DNA of 64,000 bases, from the NCBI GenBank assembly GCA_009774175.1, contig VSNG01000005.1, positions 97,196 to 161,195 on the forward strand, in the 5' to 3' direction. Source of the stretch: Lachnospiraceae bacterium. GTDB lineage: Bacteria > Bacillota > Clostridia > Lachnospirales > Lachnospiraceae. Below are positions 54,405 through 62,761 of this stretch, one piece after another. The notes under the pieces are model-generated. The model was not told the origin of the DNA, did not search any database, and saw only the letters and a list, made by a program, of their open reading frames with translations. Each line of letters opens with the position of its first letter. Position 1 is the first letter of the stretch. A program made the position numbers and the translations under genes.

Positions 54405-55733
54405 TTACTGCCGCTCCGGCTCTGTTCCTCCAAAGACAAGGTCCAGCACGTGGGCAAGGGGTTCGCAGGCATTGCGGATTTCCTCCTCCGTATTGTTCTG
54501 CGCCCCCAGCTCGATTAGAAGCGATTTCGGACACAGATGCATATTGTAGCGGTAGGCTTTCAGATAGATTCTTCTGGCAATGCCGGGATAGTATTCGTTA
54601 CAGGCGGCCTGCATCTGAAAGGACAGGGCCAGATTATCCGCAAGATAAGGGTTCTCCAGCTGTTCAATCGCTCCTTTCTTCGTGCGGCACAAACCGTTGA
54701 AAAACATAAACTGCGCGGTGGGGCGGCCCTGAATGTCCGTCACCAGGCGTCTGTCCTCCGGCATGGCGTCTCTGTGCAGGTCAATCACCGCCTCGATGGA
54801 CGGATACTGCTCAAGAACAGCCTCAATGGCAGGCAGAGAATTGCTGTAGGCATAATCCCTCTCCTGATCGTAACAGTCCGTATTATGTATCACATTGTAA
54901 CCGTATTGTTCCCGCAAAAGTGTGGCCAGATACTCTCCCGCTCCCAGAATGCCGCTGTTTTCATCCCCGGGCGTCGAATCCGAAAAATATTCTCTGGAAT
55001 GGGTGTGGTAAATCAGGATCTGCGGTTCATCCGCGCTTCCCTGTATCCGCATGTCTTTTTCCCGCAGCGCATCCGCCCGCAAAAGCTCCTCTCCCGCCAC
55101 AGTTGTGCTGTCTACGGCATAGAACGCCTTAATTAACGCCTCATAGTCAGACAGCTCTTCCCATTGATAGCGGTAGCTCTTTTCCTCTACCGGCGTAAAG
55201 GTCGGCTCCTGTACCTCCTCCGCCTCCGCTTCCGCTTCCTGCTCCTGCTCCTTTTCCTGCGCCGATAAATAGCTGCTGTTTTCTTTTAAAAAAGCGGATT
55301 CCAGGTTTTTTTCCAGATGCATGGCGTCATCTCCATAGTCCAACGCCTCCTCCGGCAGCCCTTTGTGATCCTCGTCGCTTCCTTCCGACAGGAAAATTTT
55401 ATCGTAATCGCTTTCCGTCACGCTCTCCTCCCCGTTTTCCCACGCAAAAAGCAGCCCCGGATATTGAGAGAGCAGGCCTTTCAAAAAAAAGCTGTCCCCG
55501 GACATCCGGCGGCTTCCTTCACACATTCTGCGGATACCGGGCAGGTAGGGTTCCATGACAAGCTGCTGCGCCGTTTCAAGAAACGGCAGGGAAGTCTCCG
55601 TTTTCTCCTTCTCCCGGAAAAGCTCCATGCATCCGCATACAAAAGATATTATAACAATTGTTATTAATATTATTTTCAGTCCCTTTCCACTCTTGCACAT
55701 ATTAAGATATATGCGCCGCGGACGGGACTTCAT
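54405..55733 (-). CDS. spoIIP: Stage II sporulation protein P (peptidoglycan hydrolase)
   Basis: A 442-residue protein with an N-terminal membrane anchor (about residues 18-36), a Glu-rich linker (about 130-185) and a C-terminal amidase/endopeptidase domain with ILIYHTHSREYF, VIDLHRDAMPEDRRLVTDIQ and LLIELGAQNNTEEEIRNA. The His and Glu residues bind catalytic zinc. SpoIIP works with SpoIID and SpoIIM in engulfment. It follows gpr by 14 bp, the usual gpr-spoIIP pair. Confidence 0.95.
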   Translation of the reverse strand: MKSRPRRIYLNMCKSGKGLKIILITIVIISFVCGCMELFREKEKTETSLPFLETAQQLVMEPYLPGIRRMCEGSRRMSGDSFFLKGLLSQYPGLLFAWENGEESVTESDYDKIFLSEGSDEDHKGLPEEALDYGDDAMHLEKNLESAFLKENSSYLSAQEKEQEQEAEAEAEEVQEPTFTPVEEKSYRYQWEELSDYEALIKAFYAVDSTTVAGEELLRADALREKDMRIQGSADEPQILIYHTHSREYFSDSTPGDENSGILGAGEYLATLLREQYGYNVIHNTDCYDQERDYAYSNSLPAIEAVLEQYPSIEAVIDLHRDAMPEDRRLVTDIQGRPTAQFMFFNGLCRTKKGAIEQLENPYLADNLALSFQMQAACNEYYPGIARRIYLKAYRYNMHLCPKSLLIELGAQNNTEEEIRNACEPLAHVLDLVFGGTEPERQ

Positions 55734-55747
55734 TCCATCTCTTCTTC

Positions 55748-56626
55748 TCAGAAATTCAAAGCGCCGTTAATGCCGTCGCAAATGATGTGGCTGATCTGAC
55801 GAATCTGCTGATCCACATCCTTGGTTGTGACGTACATATTATTCAATTCCTTAAGGGTAGCCGGGCGTTCTCCCATGGCGTCCCCCACAATGGTAGCCGC
55901 ATCCACCACCGTCGGCACTCCAAGCGCCAGCACGGGAATGTGCAGCGTCTCTTCCGTGATGGCATTTCTGTGATTGCCCACACCGGAGCCGGGATGAATC
56001 CCCGTGTTGGTAATCTGGATCGTACGGTTAAGCCGCTTGGTGGAACGGGCCGCCAGCGCGTCTATCACGATTACCTGATCGGGCTTTGTTTCCCCGATTA
56101 CCCCCTTGATAATTTCCGCGGACTCCATGCCGGTCTTTGCCATAACTCCCGGCACCAGACTGCTGACCAGATGCATTTTTGTCCGATTATAAGCCACTTT
56201 TCCGTATTCCATCACAATATGCCTGTTTACAAAGAGATTATCCACCACATTGGGCCCGAGGGAATCCGCCGTCACCTCCCGGTTTCCAAGTCCCACCACC
56301 AAAATGGACTGTTCCTTATCGGGATTTGGCAAAATGCTTCTGATTTCCTCCGCCAGAATCCCGGAAATTTCCTGATGATAATCCTCCTCCGGTTCAGTCA
56401 TGGCGGGCGCCTCCAGCGTGATGTAGGTCCCCATGGGCTTCCCAAGCGCCCTGGCGCCGTTCTTCGTCTCTATCACCACCCGGGTAATGTGCACGTCACT
56501 CTCCTCATCATAGCGTTCCTCCACGGCAACCCCGTGAAGTCCGGACTCACTTTCTCCGACACTTTCTCTGGCTTCCAACGCCAAGTCCGTCCTGACATTC
56601 GACCAGCTTTCCATACCGATATCCAT
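55748..56626 (-). CDS. gpr: Germination protease Gpr
   Basis: A ~292-residue Gpr, the protease that degrades small acid-soluble spore proteins during germination. The start region NVRTDLALEARESVG, the ILVVGLGNREVTADSLGPNV motif, and VIVIDALAARSTKRLNRTIQ with GIHPGSGVGNHRNAI are diagnostic. Gpr is made as a zymogen that trims its own N-terminus. I start it at an ATG at 56626 with AGGACGG upstream; a TTG at 56644 and an ATG at 56614 are alternatives. Confidence 0.95.
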   Translation of the reverse strand: MDIGMESWSNVRTDLALEARESVGESESGLHGVAVEERYDEESDVHITRVVIETKNGARALGKPMGTYITLEAPAMTEPEEDYHQEISGILAEEIRSILPNPDKEQSILVVGLGNREVTADSLGPNVVDNLFVNRHIVMEYGKVAYNRTKMHLVSSLVPGVMAKTGMESAEIIKGVIGETKPDQVIVIDALAARSTKRLNRTIQITNTGIHPGSGVGNHRNAITEETLHIPVLALGVPTVVDAATIVGDAMGERPATLKELNNMYVTTKDVDQQIRQISHIICDGINGALNF

Positions 56627-56761
56627 TCCTTTCCGTCCTGACAAGCCTGCATTCCATACTACAGCCGCTTACTTTTCTGTTGCAGCTATTATATTTTATG
56701 CGCCTTTTTTCTGCCTGCCCATTTTCTTTTCTATTTTTTGCAAAAATAAACAAAATATGTA

Positions 56762-56790
56762 TTGACATCCCCATTTCCATATTCTAAAAT
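56762..56790 (+). promoter_or_regulatory. Sigma-A-type promoter of rpsT
   Basis: A perfect TTGACA (56762-56767) and TAAAAT (56785-56790) are 17 bp apart on the plus strand, 132 bp before the rpsT ATG. The promoter drives the only plus-strand gene of the window, divergent from gpr. Confidence 0.75.
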
Positions 56791-56796
56791 AATATG

Positions 56797-56842
56797 CGTG
56801 TCTTTCCATTAAATCGTCCGTGTCCGGTTTTAATGAGACACG
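56797..56842 (+). promoter_or_regulatory. Structured 5' leader of rpsT
   Basis: Starting about 6 nt after the -10 element, CGTGTCT (56797-56803) pairs with AGACACG (56836-56842) and CATTAAA (56807-56813) pairs with TTTAATG (56829-56835). A 3-nt bulge and a 15-nt loop separate them. A 14-bp two-part stem at the very 5' end of the transcript suggests an autoregulatory ribosomal-protein leader or an mRNA-stability element. The class is not one I can name. Confidence 0.5.
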
Positions 56843-56921
56843 TCCTTATATATCCTTATACATTAAGAGGAAATAGAGTCATTTTAAAAGTAAAACGTTA
56901 TTGTTTTGAATGGAGGAAGTT

Positions 56922-57185
56922 ATGGCTAACATCAAATCTGCAAAAAAGAGAATTCTGGTAAACAGAACCAAGGCTGACAGAAACAAGTCCATCAAGTCCG
57001 GCGTTAAGACAGCGATCAAGAAAGTATACGCTGCCATCGAAGCAAAGGACAAGGAAGCTGCACAGAGCGCGCTGCGCGCCGCTATTTCCACGATTGACAA
57101 GGCAACCAAAAAGGGCGTTTATCACAAGAATACCTCTGCCAGAAAGGTTTCCCGCATGACCCTTGCCGTAAACAAGATGGCGTAA
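56922..57185 (+). CDS. rpsT: 30S ribosomal protein S20
   Basis: An 87-residue S20, a helical 16S rRNA-binding protein of the small subunit. The start MANIKSAKKRILVNRTKADR and the end ARKVSRMTLAVNKMA are typical, with high Lys content. The ATG at 56922 has TGGAGGAAG upstream. It lies beside gpr-spoIIP-lepA-hemW, a placement shared with B. subtilis, but divergent. Confidence 0.97.
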   Translation: MANIKSAKKRILVNRTKADRNKSIKSGVKTAIKKVYAAIEAKDKEAAQSALRAAISTIDKATKKGVYHKNTSARKVSRMTLAVNKMA

Positions 57186-57230
57186 GGATTCCTGACTGTA
57201 TAAATGAATAGAATGAACGCGCAGTAAAAG

Positions 57231-57260
57231 CCCCGCAGAATGTTCTGCGGGGTCTTTTTT
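57231..57260 (+). terminator. Intrinsic terminator of rpsT
   Basis: CCCCGCAGAA and TTCTGCGGGG form a perfect 10-bp stem with a 2-nt loop, followed by TCTTTTTT. The reverse strand has CTTTTA after the stem, so it may also end the convergent TPM-domain gene transcript. Confidence 0.92.
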
Positions 57261-57302
57261 CGTGAAAACGGCAAAGCGTTCAGAGCCTGCATGGCTGCAT
57301 GC

Positions 57303-58181
57303 CTACCTGCTGTGACCGCCTCCGCCGTGATGGCCTCCTCCGCCTCCATGACTGCGGCCGCCTCCGCCTGAAACGCTGGTAGATTCAATCTTGCGGCTTG
57401 TTACGGTCTTTCGCAAAAATCTGTCCTCAGACACCGGGAAACGGGGCTGCCGCCCGGCCACATAGGTAACGGCAGTGGTTGTCTTTTTTCCCCCTTTGGA
57501 GCTCCAGTTAAGAGCAATAAATATAACACATGATATGATTCCGGCCAGTAAAGGCAAAAATCCAGGCACATTCATATGAAACAACCGCCATCCCAACATA
57601 TCATGGTAAAAATCATTGACATAGGTTTTGTAGGCCCGATAAGGGTTCTCCTCCACATACCGGTATACATTGTCCAACAGATGGTCGATATCGTCGGTAT
57701 AATAGGCGTCCCTCGCTCTGCCGGTAGTGCAAAGCCATGTATGTATCCGGCCGTCGTCCTCTCTGGACCAGTTATCCACCAGCATCACGCCGTCCCCGTC
57801 CGGCCTGTCGTATCCAAATCCCTTCTCTTCCCACTGCCGCTCCGCATACACCCTCACATACTCGCTGGAGTCCACCCCGGGCTCGACAGCCCTCGCATAT
57901 TCCTCCAACGGCTCGTTCAGGGTAACAAGCACTATGTCGCAGCCCGTCTGCTTCTCCCGTCTGGCAATCAGGCTGCGCAGTTTCTCCTCCTCTTCACCGG
58001 ACAGCACATCCGCATAATCAAAGACCCGTTCCTTCGTCTGACACGCCGTATTTGTCCTCTGGTAATCCACTGCCTTTGCAATGCTCCAGTGTCCGGCGTG
58101 AAGCACTATGGCAAGAAGGCCGACCGCTGCAAATATGATATAAATCCATTTAAAATAACAAAGGTAATCTTTCACCGTCAA
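57303..58181 (-). CDS. TPM-domain membrane protein with Gly/His-rich tail
   Basis: A 292-residue protein with a TM helix at about residues 12-30, a TPM (TLP18.3/Psb32/MOLO-1) domain at about 45-200 (VFDYADVLSGEEEEKLRSLI, CDIVLVTLNEPLEEYARAV, DGVMLVDNWSREDDGRIHTW), and a second TM at about 218-236. The C-terminus is almost pure Gly, His and Ser. TPM domains are linked to phosphatase activity in plants and to membrane or photosystem repair, but bacterial roles are poorly known. It follows the zinc-ribbon gene by 12 bp, so the two probably act together. Confidence 0.8.
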   Translation of the reverse strand: MTVKDYLCYFKWIYIIFAAVGLLAIVLHAGHWSIAKAVDYQRTNTACQTKERVFDYADVLSGEEEEKLRSLIARREKQTGCDIVLVTLNEPLEEYARAVEPGVDSSEYVRVYAERQWEEKGFGYDRPDGDGVMLVDNWSREDDGRIHTWLCTTGRARDAYYTDDIDHLLDNVYRYVEENPYRAYKTYVNDFYHDMLGWRLFHMNVPGFLPLLAGIISCVIFIALNWSSKGGKKTTTAVTYVAGRQPRFPVSEDRFLRKTVTSRKIESTSVSGGGGRSHGGGGGHHGGGGHSR

Positions 58182-58193
58182 CGCCCTTCCTTT

Positions 58194-59177
58194 CTACAAA
58201 ATCTCAAGCACATGAACCGCCAGAGAGCATATTGCCGTCACCATGACAAATACCGACGCGCCATAGGCAAGCACCTTTGCTCTGGAGACGGGAGTGACGC
58301 CGACTACCTTTCCCGTCTGCCCGTTGACATGATACTGATATGTTTTATCCCGATAGCGATACACATACTGCCACACAGGCATCAGTGCATAACAGGTATC
58401 TTTTTTATGGATTCGCAGATTTTTATGATAAGGACGCACGGTAGCGTATCCCGTCAGCGACCCCTGCAAAAGATTCTCCGAGGCTTCTCTGACCTTACCC
58501 TCCGCTCTGTCCGCAAGCTCATCCTCGCGCTGATTATACCTCTCGCTCAGAAAGCCCGACATATATTTCGGTTCAAAGTCCGTAAGCTCCTGATAGCGAT
58601 AGGGCTCCATCAGATCCATGACGCCGTCTTCCATCACATAGGAAGCATCCACCGGAACCCTCTCAAAGTCGGCCTCCATCTTACGGCCAACCTCGTAATA
58701 GGAAGTCTCCGTATACTCCATATTCCCGTTTCTCCAGGTTCGTATTCGGGTGCCTTCCCCGGCAAAATCATAGTTCGCGTCATAATCATAGAGCCAGAAA
58801 GGCACATAGACGCCCTCCATCTTTTCCAGACTTTTCGCAGACAGGAAATCCGCCGGCGCAAAGAGACGGTTCTTTAATTCCTTCTCCAGATGCGCCACCG
58901 CCAGTTCCCTGCTCACACGGAAGGGAAGAATCAGGCCGGGTTTAAACGGCTCTTCCACCCTCTCGTCAAATATCAGATAGGTGCCGCAGTGTTCGCATCT
59001 GCATGCGGAAGTGTACTCTGACAGCTGTATGGGCGCGCCGCAGTTCACACACTGCACCAGCGAGTTTCCCCCGACCTTCTCCTCGCTGTCGATGCTCTCG
59101 CAGTGAGGACAGTACATTTTTCCCTTGTCCGGCGCGTACACCGTGTTACCGCCGCAATTTTTACATTTAAACAGCAT
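58194..59177 (-). CDS. Double zinc-ribbon membrane protein
   Basis: A 327-residue protein starting with two zinc ribbons: CKNCGGNTVYAPDKG with CPHC, and CVNCGAPIQLSEY with CRCEHC. A middle region rich in aromatic residues (EGVYVPFWLYDYDANYDFAG, MPVWQYVYRYRDKTYQYHVN) follows, then one C-terminal transmembrane helix (about 300-322). It resembles proteins often loosely annotated as TFIIB-type or PriA-like zinc-binding, but has no helicase motifs. Function unknown; coupled to the TPM-domain gene. Confidence 0.75.
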   Translation of the reverse strand: MLFKCKNCGGNTVYAPDKGKMYCPHCESIDSEEKVGGNSLVQCVNCGAPIQLSEYTSACRCEHCGTYLIFDERVEEPFKPGLILPFRVSRELAVAHLEKELKNRLFAPADFLSAKSLEKMEGVYVPFWLYDYDANYDFAGEGTRIRTWRNGNMEYTETSYYEVGRKMEADFERVPVDASYVMEDGVMDLMEPYRYQELTDFEPKYMSGFLSERYNQREDELADRAEGKVREASENLLQGSLTGYATVRPYHKNLRIHKKDTCYALMPVWQYVYRYRDKTYQYHVNGQTGKVVGVTPVSRAKVLAYGASVFVMVTAICSLAVHVLEIL

Positions 59178-59241
59178 ATTTAAAGCTTCCCCCTGTTTTT
59201 TCTTTTACTATTCTATCAGATATGAGCTGGAATTGATATCC

Positions 59242-59949
59242 TTATTTCGGTATCGCCTCATCCCGGGCTGCGTTGCGTCTTTTTATGATCGTCATAAGAC
59301 AAAACAAAACAAATACCGCCGTAACGCCCACGAGAAGAATTGCCGCCGCCGGATTCCCCTCCCCAAAAATCAGTCCCAGAGCCGCCCGCAGGCTTTCTAC
59401 CCCGAAAAAGGCAAAAATCAGAAAAGACAGCTTTTTCAGAATACCGGCCGGTATCCGGCTTTTCAAAACCACTCCTGCAATCAGACCAAGCAGATCCGCC
59501 AGAATCAGGCCAAGCGTACATCCCAGAAATACATAACACGCGCTATATATATTGTGATTGGTGTAGGCCGCTGCCAGTGTAATCGCGGAGAGCTGTGTTT
59601 TGTCTCCCAGTTCCCCGATAAAGAAGGAAAGAAAAATAGCGATAATCGGGCCAAACCTGCTTTTTACATCCTTCTTTGTCTCCTCTTCCTCTCCTTCTTT
59701 TAAGGTGCTGTAGGCAAACCAGAAAAAGGCAAGAGCCGCCGCCGCCTTGATAAGCCGCATATCCAGATAACTGCCCAGAGCGGCGCCCAATCCGACAGCC
59801 AGCAAATTCAGAACTGCCGTAGCCAGCCATGTACCCGTCAGAATGTGGGGAATCTTATACTTTCCCGCCATCGCCACTAAAAGCAGCTGTGTTTTGTCCC
59901 CCATCTCCGCAATAAAGATAGTCGCCAGCGCCGTCAGAAAAATCATCAT
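59242..59949 (-). CDS. TMEM165/GDT1-family divalent cation transporter (UPF0016)
   Basis: A 235-residue membrane protein with six predicted transmembrane helices in two halves. Each half carries the family signature: IAEMGDKTQLLLVAMAG near the start and IGELGDKTQLSAITLA after the acidic central loop. Relatives export Mn2+ or exchange Ca2+/Mn2+ for protons. I use the ATG at 59949, where homology begins, with an AGGAGGG sequence upstream; the frame to 60075 extends through non-homologous sequence. The leader was checked for a Mn riboswitch and none was recognised. Confidence 0.92.
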   Translation of the reverse strand: MMIFLTALATIFIAEMGDKTQLLLVAMAGKYKIPHILTGTWLATAVLNLLAVGLGAALGSYLDMRLIKAAAALAFFWFAYSTLKEGEEEETKKDVKSRFGPIIAIFLSFFIGELGDKTQLSAITLAAAYTNHNIYSACYVFLGCTLGLILADLLGLIAGVVLKSRIPAGILKKLSFLIFAFFGVESLRAALGLIFGEGNPAAAILLVGVTAVFVLFCLMTIIKRRNAARDEAIPK

Positions 59950-60029
59950 TTCAGAGCCCTCCTGTTTTATCCTCAGTATTTCCACATTTTCACAAAGCCA
60001 TCTCCCCCCGCCTGCCTTGCAGGGCGCAT

Positions 60030-60062
60030 AAAAAGGGACAGACCCTGTACGGTATCTATCCC
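60030..60062 (-). terminator. Terminator after the PurF-like gene
   Basis: On the minus strand, GGGATAGAT pairs with GTCTGTCCC (two G-U pairs allowed) around a short loop, followed by TTTTTATG. It lies 38 bp after the PurF-like stop codon and before the transporter gene. Confidence 0.7.
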
Positions 60063-60100
60063 TGTTCCTGCTCAATCAGGCACACGCACAGCGCAGCCGT

Positions 60101-61507
60101 CTATTCTCTCCCGTCCCAACAGTAGGTACAAAGCTTGCATTTATCAATCCCGACGGACTCTATCATGTCATCCAGACGGTGATAACAAAGCGTGGTGAAA
60201 TTCAGTTTTTCCCTGATCTTTTCCAGCATCTGCGCGTATTCCGTGCTGTCCGGATCCGCATAGACCGCCAGATTCGGGTATTTGTTCTCCCCTTCTATCT
60301 CGCTGATCACCCGGCGGGCAATCAGCTCCATCTCCGAGGTAGAACGAGAAAAATTCAGGTATTTACAGCCATAGAGAAGAGGCGGACAGGCAGGCCGGAT
60401 ATGTACTTCCCTGGCGCCGCTCTGATAGAGAAACTCCGTAGTCTCCCTAAGCTGTGTACCCCGCACAATGGAATCGTCTATCAAGAGAAGCTTTCTGTCC
60501 TTAATCAGATCATGCACGGGAAGCAGTTTCATTTTTGCGATCAGGTTCCTTTTGCTCTGAATGGTGGGCATAAAGGAACGCGGCCATGTAGGAGTATACT
60601 TGATAAAAGGCCGTGAAAACGGAATACCCGACTCATTGGCGTACCCAATGGCATGGGCCGTGCCCGAATCCGGAACGCCCGCCACGATATCCGGCTTCGC
60701 ATCATCACGTCTGGCAAGCATAGCGCCACAGCGATAACGCATTTCCTCCACGCTCACTCCCTCGTAGGAAGAAGAGGGGTATCCATAGTAAATCCACAAA
60801 AAGGTACAGATCTTCATATCCTTACCCGGCGCCGCCAGCGTCTGCGCGCCCTCCGGGGTGACAATGGCAATCTCTCCGGGGCCAAGTTCCCGCTCCGGCA
60901 CGTAGCCCAGATTCAAATAGGCAAAGCCTTCAAAGGATACGCAGAAAGCATTCTCCTTCTTCCCCACAGAAACCGGCGTGCGCCCCAGCCGGTCTCTGGC
61001 CGCCAGAATACCCTTCGGCGTCATGAGCAGTATAGTCATGGAGCCGTCTATCAGCTCCTGTGCATACTGAATGCCTTCGATCAGGTTGTCCCTTTGATTG
61101 ATCACCGCCGCCACAAGCTCCGTGGCGTTAATGTCTCCTCCGCTCATCTCAAGGAAATGGCCCTTGCCGTGTTGAAAAATCTCCGCCACAATCTCATCCT
61201 TATTATTAATCTTACCCACAGTGGTGATGGCGTAGGTGCCATGGTGAGAGCGGATAATCAGCGGCTGGGGCTCATAGTCCGAAATACAGCCTATTCCCAG
61301 CGTGCCGTTCATCTTGTTTACGTCCTTGTCAAATTTCGTGCGAAAAGGCGTATTTTCGATATTATGGATTGCCCTGTTAAAACCCTCCTTCTCATCATAC
61401 AGCGCCATACCGGCCCGTCTGGTCCCCAGATGGGAATGATAATCCGTCCCAAAAAACAAGTCAAAGATACAGTTTTCCTTCGATGCCACTCCAAAAAAGC
61501 CGCCCAT
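60101..61507 (-). CDS. PurF-like protein lacking the glutaminase active site
   Basis: A 468-residue protein built like amidophosphoribosyltransferase, which normally makes phosphoribosylamine from PRPP and glutamine. The PRPP loop (IDDSIVRGTQLRE, residues 343-355) and the GVPDSGTAHAIGYA segment are intact. Cys residues at 234, 381, 457 and 460 sit where Bacillus-type PurF binds a 4Fe-4S cluster. But the N-terminus is MGGFFGVASKENC: the catalytic Cys that follows Met is Gly, and the HxRYST and HNG glutamine-site motifs read GIGCISDYEP and TVGKINN. It may use free ammonia or do something else. The ATG at 61507 has GGAGG 6 bp upstream. Confidence 0.8.
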   Translation of the reverse strand: MGGFFGVASKENCIFDLFFGTDYHSHLGTRRAGMALYDEKEGFNRAIHNIENTPFRTKFDKDVNKMNGTLGIGCISDYEPQPLIIRSHHGTYAITTVGKINNKDEIVAEIFQHGKGHFLEMSGGDINATELVAAVINQRDNLIEGIQYAQELIDGSMTILLMTPKGILAARDRLGRTPVSVGKKENAFCVSFEGFAYLNLGYVPERELGPGEIAIVTPEGAQTLAAPGKDMKICTFLWIYYGYPSSSYEGVSVEEMRYRCGAMLARRDDAKPDIVAGVPDSGTAHAIGYANESGIPFSRPFIKYTPTWPRSFMPTIQSKRNLIAKMKLLPVHDLIKDRKLLLIDDSIVRGTQLRETTEFLYQSGAREVHIRPACPPLLYGCKYLNFSRSTSEMELIARRVISEIEGENKYPNLAVYADPDSTEYAQMLEKIREKLNFTTLCYHRLDDMIESVGIDKCKLCTYCWDGRE

Positions 61508-61519
61508 ATTTTCCTCCAT

Positions 61520-62074
61520 CTAATTTGTATATATTTCACAACCGCACCTGCCGCCTTCCTTAACGCGGTGCAGTACCTTCTGTGCCTGTCTGTAAATTTC
61601 CTTATAGCTCTCGCCGGGTTCGCCAAGGGCCGCTCCCGCGCTGAGCGTCACACGGGGAAGTTCATTCCCGCCATGCAGAAGCTTATCGTTCACCACCGCA
61701 ATCCGGCGGCGGATACCGCTCACCTGATCGGCGGACAGCCCCTCGATCCAGATTCCGAAGGAATCCTCCGACAGCCTCCCGATGCCATCCCCGCCCCTGA
61801 AATTTTTCTGCAATGTATCGAATACATTCTGTAAAACCCGGTCTCCCGTTTCCCTGCCAAAGTTTTCGTTGATCTCCTTCATGCAGTCCACATCCACCAA
61901 AAGAAGGCAACCATGCGCGTGCCCGCCTGTCAGTGCATTTTCCACTATCTTTTCAAATGCGCCTTTATTTGCCGCGCCCGTAAGCGCGTCCCTCTGCCAT
62001 GGACTGTAGTTTCTCACGGCAGATCTGCCCTGCGTTTCTTCCTCTGCCGCAAAACGCCGCAGTATATTCAGCAC
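61520..62074 (-). CDS. Degenerate GGDEF-domain protein
   Basis: A 184-residue protein that is nearly all GGDEF domain: DALTGAANKGAFEKIVENAL, LLLVDVDCMKEINENFGRET, and a C-terminal VTLSAGAALGEP. The signature loop reads IGRLSEDSFGIW where active diguanylate cyclases have RxGG(D/E)EF, so two Gly and one Glu are lost and catalysis is doubtful. It has no sensor or membrane domain. The start is a GTG with AAAGGAGGAG upstream. It lies 12 bp before the PurF-like gene, so the two form one operon. Confidence 0.75.
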   Translation of the reverse strand: MLNILRRFAAEEETQGRSAVRNYSPWQRDALTGAANKGAFEKIVENALTGGHAHGCLLLVDVDCMKEINENFGRETGDRVLQNVFDTLQKNFRGGDGIGRLSEDSFGIWIEGLSADQVSGIRRRIAVVNDKLLHGGNELPRVTLSAGAALGEPGESYKEIYRQAQKVLHRVKEGGRCGCEIYTN

Positions 62075-62107
62075 CGCGCTGCTCCTCCTTTGCTGCCTCT
62101 TTCTTTT

Positions 62108-62136
62108 ATCTTACTGTATGTGCGGGCGGTTTGCAA
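62108..62136 (-). promoter_or_regulatory. Promoter of the GGDEF/PurF-like pair
   Basis: On the minus strand, TTGCAA (62131-62136) and TAAGAT (62108-62113) are 17 bp apart, about 33 bp upstream of the GGDEF start. The two genes would be co-transcribed and end at the terminator at 60030-60062. The rest of 62,075-62,312 holds an 11-codon reading frame with a strong ribosome-binding site but no recognisable gene. Confidence 0.5.
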
Positions 62137-62312
62137 TTCCCTTTTTATCTTAAAGTCTTTCATTCCCTGTCTTTTCCACAACGCTGCATCATCATAATTA
62201 CCTCCACCCCTCTCGAGTGTGCAATAATCAACTTGATTTGTGATCTACTCTTTACTACGGCATTCTCTGCCAACTGTAATTTTATCATAGTTTGTTGTTT
62301 TCGGTTAGATTC

Positions 62313-62760
62313 TCAATGCACATATGCCATGTGCTTTTCTATCAGTTCTTTACGGTATCCCGTGAAACCGGCAGTTCTTCCCATTTATCAGCAAAAGCTC
62401 AATACCTGCGATACTCCTGATATACTTCAGATTTACGATATAGGAACCATGATTAGAGGCAAACGCCCTCTCATCCAGTCCATCCCATATCTCTCTGCGT
62501 ATCATATTCGTCTTATAATCCGTTTCTTTTGTGTGGACAACCGCCTGCCGCCCCGTTTTTCTATAATACAAGGATATCATCAAACTTCAGGCTGTACCGG
62601 CTGCGGCGATACTGAAAGAAAAAACTCTGATCCGTCATGTCTAAATATGTTTCCGCTTTTAAGAGCAGAAGCCGTAGTCGTTCCTCCGTAATAGGCTTCT
62701 TTATGTAGTCAAAGGTAACAGCCTCGAAAACATCCGGCATATATTTGGTATAAAATTTTT
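62313..62760 (-). pseudogene. Decayed LytTR response regulator
   Basis: Three frames together spell a LytTR-family regulator. The first has a receiver end (MPDVFEAVTFDYIKKPITEE) and the start of LytTR (FFFQYRRSRYSLKFDDILVL) and then stops. The second has GRQAVVHTKETDYKTNMI and FASNHGSYIVNLKYIRSIAG; the third has the tail GYRKELIEKHMAYVH. At least two frameshifts and loss of the receiver N-terminus make it non-functional. The boundary with the small upstream gene lies in a poly-A/T run near 62755-62765. Confidence 0.8.
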
Positions 62761-62761
62761 T

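Noticed and set aside
59950..60029. Possible Mn-sensing (yybP-ykoY) riboswitch before the TMEM165-type transporter
   Set aside because: Such transporters are often under this riboswitch, but the conserved GGGGAGUA-type and paired motifs could not be matched; only a short GGGGGGAGA is present.
60653..61834. 393-codon plus-strand frame opposite the PurF-like gene
   Set aside because: Antisense shadow spanning two minus-strand genes; no domain recognised.
62160..62195. 11-codon frame with a strong GGAGGTAATT ribosome-binding sequence upstream of the GGDEF gene
   Set aside because: The peptide is too short to recognise and no promoter is clear; it could be a leader peptide but cannot be supported.
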